DNA from: Microcaldota archaeon
GTDB taxonomy: Archaea > Micrarchaeota > Micrarchaeia > Norongarragalinales > UBA97
Direction of reading: 5' to 3'
Assembly (NCBI GenBank): GCA_016194335.1
Contig: JACQBR010000017.1
Span: forward strand, 1-64,000
Length of the DNA: 64,000 bases
Numbering within the stretch: the stretch's first letter is position 1; each line of letters opens with the position of its first letter. The position numbers and the translations under genes are program-made. Below the pieces are notes generated by a model. That model ran no database searches. It saw only the letters and a program-made list of their open reading frames with translations, and was not told the DNA's origin. Below, in pieces: positions 52,108 to 59,655 of the stretch.

Positions 52108-52863
52108 ATGGGGGGGAATGAAAACTGCCGGAAAGTCGAGTGCGTTTATTCGCTTCTGAACCTGCGGTTCGGGCCGCAGGGATGGTGGCCCGTGACGCCG
52201 AAAGGCGGAAATCGGCCGGCCTACTCGGAAGAAAACGCGGGCAACCTCAGCCCAACGCAACGATGGGAAGTTTGCGTCGGCGCAGTCCTTGCGCAGAATA
52301 CGAATTGGAAGAATGCGGAAAAGGCGGTGGTTGCGTTAAACGCTGCGGGAATCGACTCGCCCAAAAAAATAATCGGAACGCCATTGCCCCAACTTTCCCA
52401 ATTGATCCGGCCGAGCGGGCATCACAACCAGAAGGCGGAAAAACTGCGCGCGCTGGCCGAACACATTGTTAGGCACTACGGTGGGAATACCGAGATGATG
52501 CTTGCCGAAGGGACGCGGCAATTGCGGGCGGAACTGCTTTCGATTAGGGGGGTCGGCCCCGAAACTGCCGACTCCATCCTCCTCTACGCGCTCGGGAAGG
52601 GGGCGTTTGTGGCTGACGCTTACACCAGGAGGATAACGCAAAGGGTGGGGCTTCTGGACGAGGGGAGCTGCGGCTCGTACGAAAAGACCCGAACCTTTTT
52701 TGAAACCAATTCCAAAAAAGAAGTTAGGCACTACAACAACTTCCACGCGCTGCTGGTGAGGCTGGCTAAGGAGCACTGCTCAAAAAACAATCTGGCCTGC
52801 GGGGCCTGCCCGCTGAGGAAAGAGTGCGGGTACGCTGGGTGCGCTGAAAACTTGCGCCGCTAA
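52108..52863 (+). CDS. Endonuclease III-family DNA glycosylase/AP lyase
   Basis: The 251-residue protein has the helix-hairpin-helix (LLSIRGVGPETADSILLYAL) and the following Asp (FVADAYTRRI) of HhH-GPD glycosylases. It also has a C-terminal 4Fe-4S motif CSKNNLACGACPLRKEC (C-x6-C-x2-C-x5-C). It removes damaged pyrimidines in base excision repair. In the hairpin the usual catalytic Lys of Nth is replaced (PETADSI), so it may be a monofunctional glycosylase of the MjHEN1-like type. Confidence 0.85.
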   Translation: MGGNENCRKVECVYSLLNLRFGPQGWWPVTPKGGNRPAYSEENAGNLSPTQRWEVCVGAVLAQNTNWKNAEKAVVALNAAGIDSPKKIIGTPLPQLSQLIRPSGHHNQKAEKLRALAEHIVRHYGGNTEMMLAEGTRQLRAELLSIRGVGPETADSILLYALGKGAFVADAYTRRITQRVGLLDEGSCGSYEKTRTFFETNSKKEVRHYNNFHALLVRLAKEHCSKNNLACGACPLRKECGYAGCAENLRR

Positions 52864-52996
52864 CCGGCGGAGACCCCCCTCAGTTCCACTATTCGGGCGT
52901 TTGCAAGCCGCGAGTGGCTGGAAGGGAAGAGGAAAAGGCACTGGCTTTTTTTTGAGCGCTTTTTTTCGTTGGTTGCTTGGGGGCGGTGGTTGAAGC

Positions 52997-54235
52997 CTAA
53001 CTCCCATACATTGGCGTCCGGGCCATGATGTTGAGGATTTCTGGCATGAGGTCGGCGCCCTTGAGCCTGCCGAGGCCGCCTCGGCCGCAGTCGCGCTCGC
53101 CAAACTTGCGGATTGCATCCTTGCGCACGCCGGGGCCCGCCATCAGGAGGGGAACGGCATCTGCAGAGTGGTTTTTCATTTCGCAGGGTGTGGAGTGGTC
53201 GGCCGTAATCACTACGAGCGTGTCGTTAAGGTCGGAAAACTTGGAAAACGCAGTGTCGATCCTTTCGATGAAATTGCGCTTGCCCACGTAATCGCCGTCG
53301 TGGCCAAAAACATCAGTGCCCTTGATATGCAGGAAAACAAAATCGTATTTCGAAAGGGCGCCTGCCGCAACGCGGGCCTTCTCATCCAGATCAGTGTCGC
53401 CCCGGCCAGTTGCGTTCTTGAGCGGAAGGATGTCGAAACCCATCAGCCCCGCAACGCCGGTGTAAACGCCAGTGTGGCTCACTGCAGCTGCCCTCAACCC
53501 AAATTTCTCCTTGAACTGCTCAAAATGCGGTGCAACCCCGGCCCCGCGAACGATTATTCCGGTTGCCGGCATTAGCTTGTTCTTCACGCGCGTTTTGTTA
53601 AGGGGGTGCTTGAGGAGCAATTTTGACGCCTTGGAAAGGTATTGGTTTACGGCATCCGCGGTAAATGCGGCTTCGGGTGACTTGTCAAGCGGCCTGCAAA
53701 GCGATATTTTCACACCCTGCGCATTGGAATCAACATTGCTTATCTTGTCGCTGAGCAACATCCCTTTTTGCGGCCTGAAGATGAGCACCCCGCGATGCTG
53801 CGCCCCGGCCTTGAAATGGCATTTGACCCCCTCGACATTAATCGAATTCAACGCAGCCTCCAGGGGTTTGGCCGAATCAATCCGGCCGGCCCTCCGGTCG
53901 ACAACCACGCCTTGGGAATTGACCGTTGCGAAATTCGCCCTGAAGGCAAGCTCACCATCCGCCAAATGAACACCCAAACCTACAGCTTCAAGCGGCCCGC
54001 GCCCGGTGTATTGCGCGTGCGGGTCGTAACCCAGCAGGGAAATGTGCCCCGTGTCGCTCCCGGGCCTTACCCCGACGCCAATTACATCCAACAAACCGCA
54101 GGCTCCCTTCTCAACCAAGGCGGATATGTTGGGGGTTCGGGCGACTTCAAGGGGAGTGAGCCCCCCGAAATACTGGATGGGCCGGTCGCCCAACCCATCA
54201 AGGACTATGAAAAGCGTTTTTTTTGCAAATGACAA
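52997..54235 (-). CDS. apgM: 2,3-bisphosphoglycerate-independent phosphoglycerate mutase, archaeal type
   Basis: ApgM interconverts 3- and 2-phosphoglycerate. The 412-residue alkaline-phosphatase-fold protein has LFIVLDGLGDRPI, the metal/nucleophile segment SDTGHISLLGYDP, LHIKGTDVFGHDGD and ITADHSTPCEMKNHSADAVP. Start is TTG 54235, since no ATG precedes the first strand. Enolase, the next enzyme in the pathway, is encoded just upstream on the same strand, 47 bp apart. Confidence 0.95.
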   Translation of the reverse strand: MSFAKKTLFIVLDGLGDRPIQYFGGLTPLEVARTPNISALVEKGACGLLDVIGVGVRPGSDTGHISLLGYDPHAQYTGRGPLEAVGLGVHLADGELAFRANFATVNSQGVVVDRRAGRIDSAKPLEAALNSINVEGVKCHFKAGAQHRGVLIFRPQKGMLLSDKISNVDSNAQGVKISLCRPLDKSPEAAFTADAVNQYLSKASKLLLKHPLNKTRVKNKLMPATGIIVRGAGVAPHFEQFKEKFGLRAAAVSHTGVYTGVAGLMGFDILPLKNATGRGDTDLDEKARVAAGALSKYDFVFLHIKGTDVFGHDGDYVGKRNFIERIDTAFSKFSDLNDTLVVITADHSTPCEMKNHSADAVPLLMAGPGVRKDAIRKFGERDCGRGGLGRLKGADLMPEILNIMARTPMYGS

Positions 54236-54282
54236 GCGAATGCACCCCTTCGATTTTTCAATTTTTTCAAACTCCGCAATTG

Positions 54283-55575
54283 TCAGAGTGAGAAACCCAA
54301 TTGTCTTGCCGGCCTGTGGAACTCCCTTCCCGCGAATTTCCCATTCGAACCAAGCTCCCCTTCAATCCGGATCAACTGGTTTATCTTCGCCGTGCGCTCC
54401 CCGCGCGCGCACGCCCCCAGCTTTATCTGCCCGCACCCCAGGCCAACTGCCAAATCCGCAATGAAAGTATCCTCGGTTTCTCCCGAACGGTGGGAAACCA
54501 TCACCCCCCATCCGGCGCCGTATGCGAGGTTGGCCGCGCGCACCGCCTCGGCAAGCGTCCCGATCTGGTTGGGTTTGAGAAGGAGGCAGTTGCACGCGCC
54601 TGTTCGAACTCCCCGCGCAATGCGCACGGGGTTGGTTGAAAGCAGGTCGTCACCCACAACCTGGATTGCCTTGTTCTCCCTCGTGAATTTCGAGAAGGCT
54701 GCAAAATCAGTTTCACAAAAAGGGTCTTCAACTGAAATTATCCTGTGGGTTTTGGCCAAACCTTCCACAAAATCAAAATACTCCCCAGGGCCAAGGCGCT
54801 TGCCCCCGCCGATTGCATATTTCTTCCCGTCAAAAAACGAGGTTGCCGCCACGTCAAGCGCGATGGAAACCTTGCCCTGCAGGCCAACTTCCCCAATCGC
54901 CCGTGAAACCAGCTCCAAAGGCGTTGCCACATCCGAAAGCGGCGGGGCGAACCCGCCCTCATCACCCACATTCGTGGCGCTCCTGCCGAATTGCCTTGAA
55001 ATCAGCCCCCTAAGGGCATGGTAAATTTCGCTTGCGTACTGCGCGGCCTCGGCAAAGGTCTTCGCCCCAACGGGTGCAATCAGGTATTCCTGGAATGCAA
55101 TCGAATTGCCCGCATGGGCCCCGCCGTTTATCACATTGAAGAATGGCACTGGAAGGCAATAGCGCCTGACTTTTGAAAAACTCGCGTAAAGTGGGGTGCC
55201 GCTTTCACACGCAAGACAGCGCGAAAACGCCATGCTGCAGGCGAGAATGGCATTCGCCCCCAGTTTCGATTTGTTTTTGGTGCCGTCGAGTGAAATGAGA
55301 AATTCGTCAAAATCGGTTTGGCCCGAAAACGCAGTTTGACGAAGTTTGGGCCCGATAATACCGTTGACACTGGCAACTGCCTTGGAAACGCCATAGCCGA
55401 AAAACTTTTTGCCACCATCGCGGAGTTCCAAAGCCTCGAAACTGCTTTTGGAGGCGCCCGAGGGCACGGACGCGCGGCCGCAGCCATTTTGAGTTTCCAA
55501 TTCAACTTCTACGGTGGGAATCCCCCTGGAATCGAGAATAGCGCGTGCGGCTGTTTTTTTGATTCGCGCCACCAT
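54283..55575 (-). CDS. eno: Enolase
   Basis: Enolase converts 2-phosphoglycerate to PEP. The 430-residue protein has the expected motifs: ARAILDSRGIPTVEVE, SGASKSSFEALEL, GDEGGFAPP, the metal-binding SVEDPF and VGDDLLSTNP, LLKPNQIGTLAE with the catalytic Lys and SHRSGETEDTFIADLAV. ATG 55575. It lies upstream of apgM and probably shares the transcript. Confidence 0.97.
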   Translation of the reverse strand: MVARIKKTAARAILDSRGIPTVEVELETQNGCGRASVPSGASKSSFEALELRDGGKKFFGYGVSKAVASVNGIIGPKLRQTAFSGQTDFDEFLISLDGTKNKSKLGANAILACSMAFSRCLACESGTPLYASFSKVRRYCLPVPFFNVINGGAHAGNSIAFQEYLIAPVGAKTFAEAAQYASEIYHALRGLISRQFGRSATNVGDEGGFAPPLSDVATPLELVSRAIGEVGLQGKVSIALDVAATSFFDGKKYAIGGGKRLGPGEYFDFVEGLAKTHRIISVEDPFCETDFAAFSKFTRENKAIQVVGDDLLSTNPVRIARGVRTGACNCLLLKPNQIGTLAEAVRAANLAYGAGWGVMVSHRSGETEDTFIADLAVGLGCGQIKLGACARGERTAKINQLIRIEGELGSNGKFAGREFHRPARQLGFSL

Positions 55576-55665
55576 GTCTTTAGCCCCGTTCTTAAACTAT
55601 CCCCGCGCGATTCTTAATTGTTTGCAGCAAGCGGAAAAATCCGTCAAACAGCGAACGCCTTCACC

Positions 55666-56061
55666 CTAGCCTTCGATTGCAAATTCAAGCGGTTTGCCAT
55701 CCCTTCCGAAAAAAGCAGCCGAACTGCGGGCGTACGGCGGACCGAGAATGAGGTGGGCTGGCCCGCTTCGACCAAAAAGCAGCTTATCCTGACGTGATGG
55801 GAGCAGCACGCCGTTAGGGTGGGAGTGTACCGTGCCTACGGCCCCAAGCCCGGCAGGCAGGTGCCATTCCGAAAAAGACGAGTGGTCGGGGTGAAATTCC
55901 GCAAAAGGCGCAAGCAAAAGCCCGCTTACCCCCACCACCCCATTTCGCTCCTCTCCCCTTAGAAGGCCGATGAATTCGTCAGGGTGGGTGTTGCGTGCGG
56001 CCATGAGGCACGAGTCAAGCGTTGCCGAGTCAATCGCGGCAGTTAAAAGCCGGCGTTTCAT
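55666..56061 (-). CDS. JAMM/MPN+ metalloprotease
   Basis: A 131-residue JAB domain with the complete zinc site: Glu29, His79-Ser80-His81 (GTVHSHPNG), then Ser89 and Asp92 (LLPSRQD). Archaeal JAMM proteins can remove ubiquitin-like SAMP modifiers or cleave related sulfur-carrier precursors. An E1-like enzyme is encoded 5 kb away (61082), but no ubiquitin-fold protein is recognised between them. Function of this one is not established. Confidence 0.88.
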   Translation of the reverse strand: MKRRLLTAAIDSATLDSCLMAARNTHPDEFIGLLRGEERNGVVGVSGLLLAPFAEFHPDHSSFSEWHLPAGLGAVGTVHSHPNGVLLPSRQDKLLFGRSGPAHLILGPPYARSSAAFFGRDGKPLEFAIEG

Positions 56062-56111
56062 ACATTATCTATGGGGCGGCAAAAATTTAATCCGCAGCCC
56101 AATTCCAAAAA

Positions 56112-56681
56112 GTGATAATAGTGGAAGTGAGGGGGGTGGGCGGCGGGGCGGCGACTTCCAAAGCGGCCGGGCCGGCCGGCGTGCCAGGGGCGGGTGCAGC
56201 GCAAAGCGGGGCTTCCCAAAAGCGGGCGAAGGCCGCCGGCCGTCAGATTAGGGCCTCCGAGGCGAGGAAGGTGCGCGCGGGGCAAAAGGGATTTTTTTAC
56301 CGGCGCCAGAAGGCCCAGAACTACGCGCATTTCCGAATCAGGCTTGAGGAGCTTTCCAAAATTTCCTCCTCCCAATTCACGCTCTACGACCTGGTCAGCG
56401 ACGCTTTCGCGTTCTCCCCCTCCAAAAAAGAATCGGCCGAACGGATCCTGGAGTCAATAATGGAAGCGGGGCCCCTGTCGTTCTCCCAGCTGCATTGCAA
56501 ACTAGGCCTCCCGAAAAGCACGCTATACCTGATTTGTCTTTCCCTCCAGCGCAGCGGGTTTCTCCAGCGCGAATCACCCCGCAAGCCGTTCTCCATTTCC
56601 ACAAAGTTTTCACAAGCACTGCGCCAATATGCCGGCTGGTGGGAGAAGTGGGCGGGTTCAAGCGGCACGGGTGGGCAGTGA
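56112..56681 (+). CDS. Winged-helix DNA-binding protein with low-complexity N-terminus
   Basis: From GTG 56112 (GTG 56121 and 56127 also possible) the 189-residue protein has an Ala/Gly-rich basic N-terminus (about 1-60), then helical sequence and a winged helix (about 113-165, ILESIMEAGPLSFSQLHCKLGLPKSTLYLICLSLQ). It is probably a transcription regulator. It is divergent from the JAMM gene over 50 bp. Confidence 0.65.
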   Translation: MIIVEVRGVGGGAATSKAAGPAGVPGAGAAQSGASQKRAKAAGRQIRASEARKVRAGQKGFFYRRQKAQNYAHFRIRLEELSKISSSQFTLYDLVSDAFAFSPSKKESAERILESIMEAGPLSFSQLHCKLGLPKSTLYLICLSLQRSGFLQRESPRKPFSISTKFSQALRQYAGWWEKWAGSSGTGGQ

Positions 56682-56767
56682 GGCCGTCAAAGACCGGCGC
56701 CGTCGGGCGCATGCAACCGGCGCCCGTTTCCCGCACGAATGCTAATACTTAAATGTTTGAGCCGGCC

Positions 56768-56860
56768 TATAGCAAATCGCGTTGGTTCCAGAACTTTAGA
56801 AGTGCGATTTGCAACTAGCGGATTGCCACGAGCGTTTCAATGATTGTGCAATCCGCTATA
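56768..56860. repeat. Double-hairpin repeat element, copy 2 (TATAGC ends), inverted relative to copy 1
   Basis: This 93-bp element begins TATAGC and ends GCTATA. Hairpin one pairs GCAAATCGC (56772-56780) with GCGATTTGC (56804-56812). Hairpin two pairs TAGCGGATTGC (56816-56826) with GCAATCCGCTA (56848-56858). The central GCAATCCGCTAGTTGCAAA block is shared, in reverse complement, with copy 1 at 41951-41969. The gap around it (56682-56894) has no gene. Confidence 0.7.
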
Positions 56861-56894
56861 CAACAAAACGGTTGGCGGGAAAACGGCGGTTTTG

Positions 56895-57296
56895 ATGGGG
56901 TTTCTTGATTTTCTAAGCGGAAGGGAACAGTCCCAAGACGGCGTTTTCCGCATTCACGCCGAATTCCACCCCTATTCCCTCAAGCCCCACGCGAACGACT
57001 ATCTCGACTTGGAAGTGACGGTGGAAAACACCTCGCGGGAAAAGGCGCTCACGTCGGTAAAAGTCGTGACGGAAAAAGGGATTGGCGTGGACATGTCCGC
57101 AATCTCCCAAACGCGGGAAGTCCGCATGGGCGAGATTGAGCCGGGAGGGAAGAAATTCGTCAAGACCCAGATCTGGGGCACCCAGCGCACCGAGAAGGGC
57201 ACTTATTCAATCGACATTTACGCAGTCGCCCACGAGCGCGACTATGCCCACGTGCGCAACCAGGCGAGAAAGCCCCTCACCCTGCGCGTTGAGTGA
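56895..57296 (+). CDS. Hypothetical protein with CARDB/arrestin-like beta fold
   Basis: From ATG 56895 the 133-residue protein is beta-rich, with YSLKPHANDYLDLEVTVENTSREKALTSVKV, a CARDB-like sandwich. It lacks a signal peptide despite the extracellular-type fold, so it may act in the cytoplasm. Not recognised further. Confidence 0.65.
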   Translation: MGFLDFLSGREQSQDGVFRIHAEFHPYSLKPHANDYLDLEVTVENTSREKALTSVKVVTEKGIGVDMSAISQTREVRMGEIEPGGKKFVKTQIWGTQRTEKGTYSIDIYAVAHERDYAHVRNQARKPLTLRVE

Positions 57297-57399
57297 CCTC
57301 CCCCTCCGCCCGCCTCCGTGCGCCCTTTTTCACAACCATTTTAAACTCCCTCGGTCAAGAGAACTCTACGGCGGCTGTTGCCGGAGGAGGAATTCTGCC

Positions 57400-57720
57400 A
57401 TGATGAAGCTTTCCGCGCTTTCGGGCCTTGACATTTACGACCAGGGCGCGAAGCAGATAGGCAAGGCCCACGACGTGATAATCGACTTGCAGCGAGGCGA
57501 GGTCGTGCGCTTCACCCTCGAACCCCTGCGCGCGATGACGAAGGAAGAGGCAAAGCGCATTTTCACCTCCAAGACCGTGCTCTTCCGGAACGTCAAGTCA
57601 ATAGGGAGCATCATCATCATTTCCAACGCCCCCGCCCCCCGCGAGGAGGAGCCCGAGCCAGAAGCGCCCAAGCAGCACCCCTACTCCTACCGCTACAGGG
57701 AGATGTACGGAAAGAAATGA
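57400..57720 (+). CDS. PRC-barrel domain protein
   Basis: From ATG 57400 (strong GGAGGAGG before it) the 106-residue protein has a PRC barrel: LSGLDIYDQGAKQIGKAHDVIIDLQRGEVVRFTLEPL. Small archaeal PRC-barrel proteins are associated with RNA processing or cell division; CdpB-type proteins are one example. The C-terminus is Pro/Glu-rich then basic. The specific role is not determined. Confidence 0.75.
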   Translation: MMKLSALSGLDIYDQGAKQIGKAHDVIIDLQRGEVVRFTLEPLRAMTKEEAKRIFTSKTVLFRNVKSIGSIIIISNAPAPREEEPEPEAPKQHPYSYRYREMYGKK

Positions 57721-57760
57721 GCATCGCGTTTTTAATTTTTTTGTAGTGCCTAACTTTCCC

Positions 57761-57976
57761 ATGGCCTTCACGCGCATCAAGAGAATCAAGGGCATCCCCT
57801 ACGCCTACCGCGTGGAGTCCAAACGGGTCGGCGGGAAAGTGGTGCAGCGGGTGCTCGCCTATCTGGGCCGCGTGGGCGAAAGGACCTCGCGGGGAAAAGT
57901 TGCAGCACCTAACTTGCCGAAAACTAAAGTGCCGAAGAAGAAACCGGTTAGGCGGCGCAGAAAAAGGAAGAAGTAG
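57761..57976 (+). CDS. Small basic protein with YLGR motif
   Basis: A 71-residue protein with IPYAYRVESKRVGGKVVQRVLAYLGRVGERTS and a lysine/arginine tail (KKPVRRRRKRKK). The core resembles the N-terminal region of some archaeal transposase-related or DUF proteins but is free-standing. GTG 57746 is an alternative start. Its stop codon overlaps the 3' end of the convergent tRNA-iMet. Confidence 0.6.
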   Translation: MAFTRIKRIKGIPYAYRVESKRVGGKVVQRVLAYLGRVGERTSRGKVAAPNLPKTKVPKKKPVRRRRKRKK

Positions 57977-58161
57977 CGAGGGGAAGATTTGAACTTCCGA
58001 TCTTTACCCAAGAGCTTTCCTTGCAGAATGAGAAGAAACGCTCCTTCCGGGTTATGAGCTTCGCCCTGCGATGAAAGGCAGTTAGGCACTACACTTCAAA
58101 GCAGACCAGCGGGCACTCCTGGCTACCCTCAAGGTCCCGAAAATTCCGGGATTACCTCGCT
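57974..58161 (-). tRNA. Initiator tRNA-Met(CAT) with three introns
   Basis: Exons on the minus strand: 58161-58153, 58128-58106, 58059-58047 and 58003-57974, giving a 75-nt tRNA. AGCGAGG pairs with CCTCGCT and A is the discriminator; A1-T72 is the initiator hallmark. D-arm GGGT/GCCC, anticodon loop CTCATAA, T-arm GGAAG-TTCAAAT-CTTCC. Introns: 24 nt after position 9 (central helix GAGG/CCTT, inner stem TCCCG/CGGGA); 46 nt at 30/31 (CGCT/GGCG, inner CTGC/GCAG); 43 nt at 43/44 (ACCC/GGGT, inner AGGAGC/GCTCTT). All three fit bulge-helix-bulge with bulges split two/one. No CCA is encoded. No canonical 37/38 intron is present. Confidence 0.93.
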
Positions 58162-58186
58162 AGCCAATTGTGCTTTTGTCGCTAGC

Positions 58187-58195
58187 TACCTCGCT
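58187..58195 (-). repeat. Second copy of the tRNA-iMet 5' exon (AGCGAGGTA)
   Basis: The nine bases AGCGAGGTA occur again on the minus strand at 58195-58187, 34 bp before the copy used above. A TATA-like ATTATTAAAT at 58230-58221 is about 30 bp upstream of this outer copy but about 64 bp from the inner one. In the other tRNAs here the TATA box lies 21-26 bp before the mature 5' end. Confidence 0.5.
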
Positions 58196-58220
58196 ATCCT
58201 AACTGTTTTTGCCCGGAGCA

Positions 58221-58230
58221 ATTTAATAAT
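58221..58230 (-). promoter_or_regulatory. TATA box of tRNA-iMet
   Basis: ATTATTAAAT on the minus strand is the only TATA-like element upstream of the tRNA. TFE starts divergently at 58753; its own stop is just beyond at 58238. The 76-bp leader region between the TATA box and 58161 contains a GCTAGC inverted repeat. Confidence 0.4.
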
Positions 58231-58237
58231 CAGTTCC

Positions 58238-58753
58238 TTACGCTTGGCCCTTCACTAGGGCTTCAATCGCGCTGATTTTCCCCTCGAGTTCCTTCAGTTC
58301 TTTCGTGCCGTCGGCGAACTTGAGCTTGGCGCTGCAGCTTTCGCAGGCGAAGTTGAATTCCGCCGCCTTTTCAAACGGCAGCTTCGCGCATCCTTTCGGG
58401 CAGGCGTAGATGGCCGTGTTCTCCCCGCCGCCCGTCTGCCTGCGCACTTCCTCCAACTCCCTCCTCTTGAGCGCGAGGTAGTTGTTCATCGCCCGGTAGC
58501 TGTTCACCCTCCACGTGTAGGTGAACCATCCGCTCTGGAGGTTCTTCTCCCGGTTGTACTCCACGATGCCGTGGTTGTGCAGCGTGTTGAGCAGCGCCCT
58601 GATTTCAACCAGCTTGAGTTTCGTGTCCGCCTCGATTTTCTCGTCCGTGACCCCGTCGCCGTTTATGCTCCTCACGACTTTCAGGCCGTCGTCTCCCGAA
58701 ACTTCCTTCACGAAGCTTTCGAAGGAGAGCTTTGCAGTTTCTTTTTTAGGCAT
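58238..58753 (-). CDS. tfe: Transcription factor E, alpha subunit
   Basis: TFE helps open archaeal promoters with RNA polymerase. The 171-residue protein has an N-terminal winged helix (about 15-90, VTDEKIEADTKLKLVEIRALLNTLHNHGIVEY), the WFTYTWRVN segment and a C-terminal zinc ribbon (CPKGCAKLPF...CESCSAKLKF), then a short helix. Length is normal. It is upstream of the tRNA-iMet gene on the same strand. Confidence 0.92.
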   Translation of the reverse strand: MPKKETAKLSFESFVKEVSGDDGLKVVRSINGDGVTDEKIEADTKLKLVEIRALLNTLHNHGIVEYNREKNLQSGWFTYTWRVNSYRAMNNYLALKRRELEEVRRQTGGGENTAIYACPKGCAKLPFEKAAEFNFACESCSAKLKFADGTKELKELEGKISAIEALVKGQA

Positions 58754-58813
58754 GTGGGGTTCGGCGCTCGCAGGGGGGTTTCAATCTGCAGTATTACCAA
58801 CGCGCGCAACTAT

Positions 58814-59344
58814 TTAAGTCTTCTCCACGTTTTTTCCGTTTTGCGAGGGGATAATCCTGATTTTAGCGTTCGCGAATTTTTTTTCAAGCTCCCTCCCTTC
58901 GAACAACTCGTGAAGAAACACCGCGAGCGCCGCGACCTCGCTGTGCGGCTGGCTTCCCACCGCGATGTTGAAATCCACGATTCCGTAAAACTCCGCCGGG
59001 ACCTTTTCGCTACCAACGATTACCAGCAAGTTTTCCTTCGCCAACCGCCTGCGGATTTTCCCAATCTCCGCCATGAGGGGCAGCCCGTACATCGTGAGGT
59101 GCACCTTGGCCCCGTCGAATTCCCTTGCGAACTTCCGCGGGTTGTCGCAATAATCCGCCCCGAATCCCCCGCCCCACTTCCGCGCCGCCTTGTTTGCCGA
59201 GAGCAGCATCGCCTCGTCCCTCTCTCCGCAGAGGAGGAATCCGTCCGCGCCGAAAGCGCGCGAAACGAGGGCGCAGTGGCTGGTGACGCGCACGTCGCGC
59301 GAACGCCTGTGCGAAAGCCTCAGCACCGTCACCTTTCCGGCCAT
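58814..59344 (-). CDS. trm56: tRNA (cytidine-56)-2'-O-methyltransferase, Trm56
   Basis: Trm56 methylates C56 in the T-loop of archaeal tRNAs. From ATG 59344 the 176-residue SPOUT-like protein has VTVLRLSHRRSRDVRVTSHCALVSRAFGADG, the family signature, then HLTMYGLPLM and VIVGSEKVPAEFYGIVDFNIAVGSQPHSEV with the knot. It lies 80 bp from a tRNA-Lys whose T-loop is split by an intron next to the methylation site. Confidence 0.92.
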   Translation of the reverse strand: MAGKVTVLRLSHRRSRDVRVTSHCALVSRAFGADGFLLCGERDEAMLLSANKAARKWGGGFGADYCDNPRKFAREFDGAKVHLTMYGLPLMAEIGKIRRRLAKENLLVIVGSEKVPAEFYGIVDFNIAVGSQPHSEVAALAVFLHELFEGRELEKKFANAKIRIIPSQNGKNVEKT

Positions 59345-59396
59345 AGTTTTCCAAACCAGCAAAGAATCGAAATCTTATAATACGTTGCGCGGGCAC

Positions 59397-59403
59397 ATTT
59401 AAT
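59397..59403 (+). promoter_or_regulatory. TATA box of tRNA-Lys
   Basis: ATTTAAT centred 25 bp before the first base of the tRNA at 59425. This spacing predicts a tRNA transcript with almost no 5' leader. Confidence 0.5.
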
Positions 59404-59424
59404 CCGCGAATGCAAGTTTCAAGT

Positions 59425-59655
59425 GGGCCCGTAGCTCAGTTTGGCCAGAGCACTCGAAGGGATGTTTGGAAAGCAAACGCCCGTTGGTGAAGCTCTTAAC
59501 CGAGGCGTCGTGGGTCCGAAAGGGGGACTTCGCGTTTTGTTCGTCGCTATCGCTCCTCTCAAAACGCTCGTGCCCCCCTACCCCTCTGTGGCGTAAGGGG
59601 GTGCGTTTAACTCGGCTTTTTGCCGAGGTCTTCCTCCGAAATCCCACCGGGCCCG
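59425..59655 (+). tRNA. tRNA-Lys(CTT) with introns at 30/31 and in the T-loop
   Basis: Exons: 59425-59456, 59492-59520 and 59642-59655, giving 75 nt. Acceptor GGGCCCG/CGGGCCC, discriminator G. D-arm GCTC-AGTTTGGCCA-GAGC. Anticodon stem CTCG+G/CCGAG with loop CTCTTAA. The 35-nt intron at 30/31 has central helix CACT/GGTG and an inner GTTTG/CAAAC stem. T-stem GTGGG/CCCAC. The 121-nt T-loop intron starts after A59. The T-loop reads TCCGAAT, with C instead of the near-universal T at position 55. No CCA is encoded. Confidence 0.93.
59521..59641 (+). other. T-loop (59/60) intron of tRNA-Lys
   Basis: The 121-nt insert follows A59. Its ends form a 12-bp helix (59521-59532 with 59624-59635, including two or three G-T pairs). 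The central helix TCCG/CCGA has one C-C mismatch. Blocks GGGACTTCGC and GCTCGTGCCCC are shared with the tRNA-Arg T-loop intron at 10844, and both introns are 121-123 nt. Confidence 0.82.

Noticed and set aside
57761-57976. Small YLGR protein as a transposase fragment
   Set aside because: The similarity covers only a short motif, there are no inverted ends around it, and it looks like an intact small gene.
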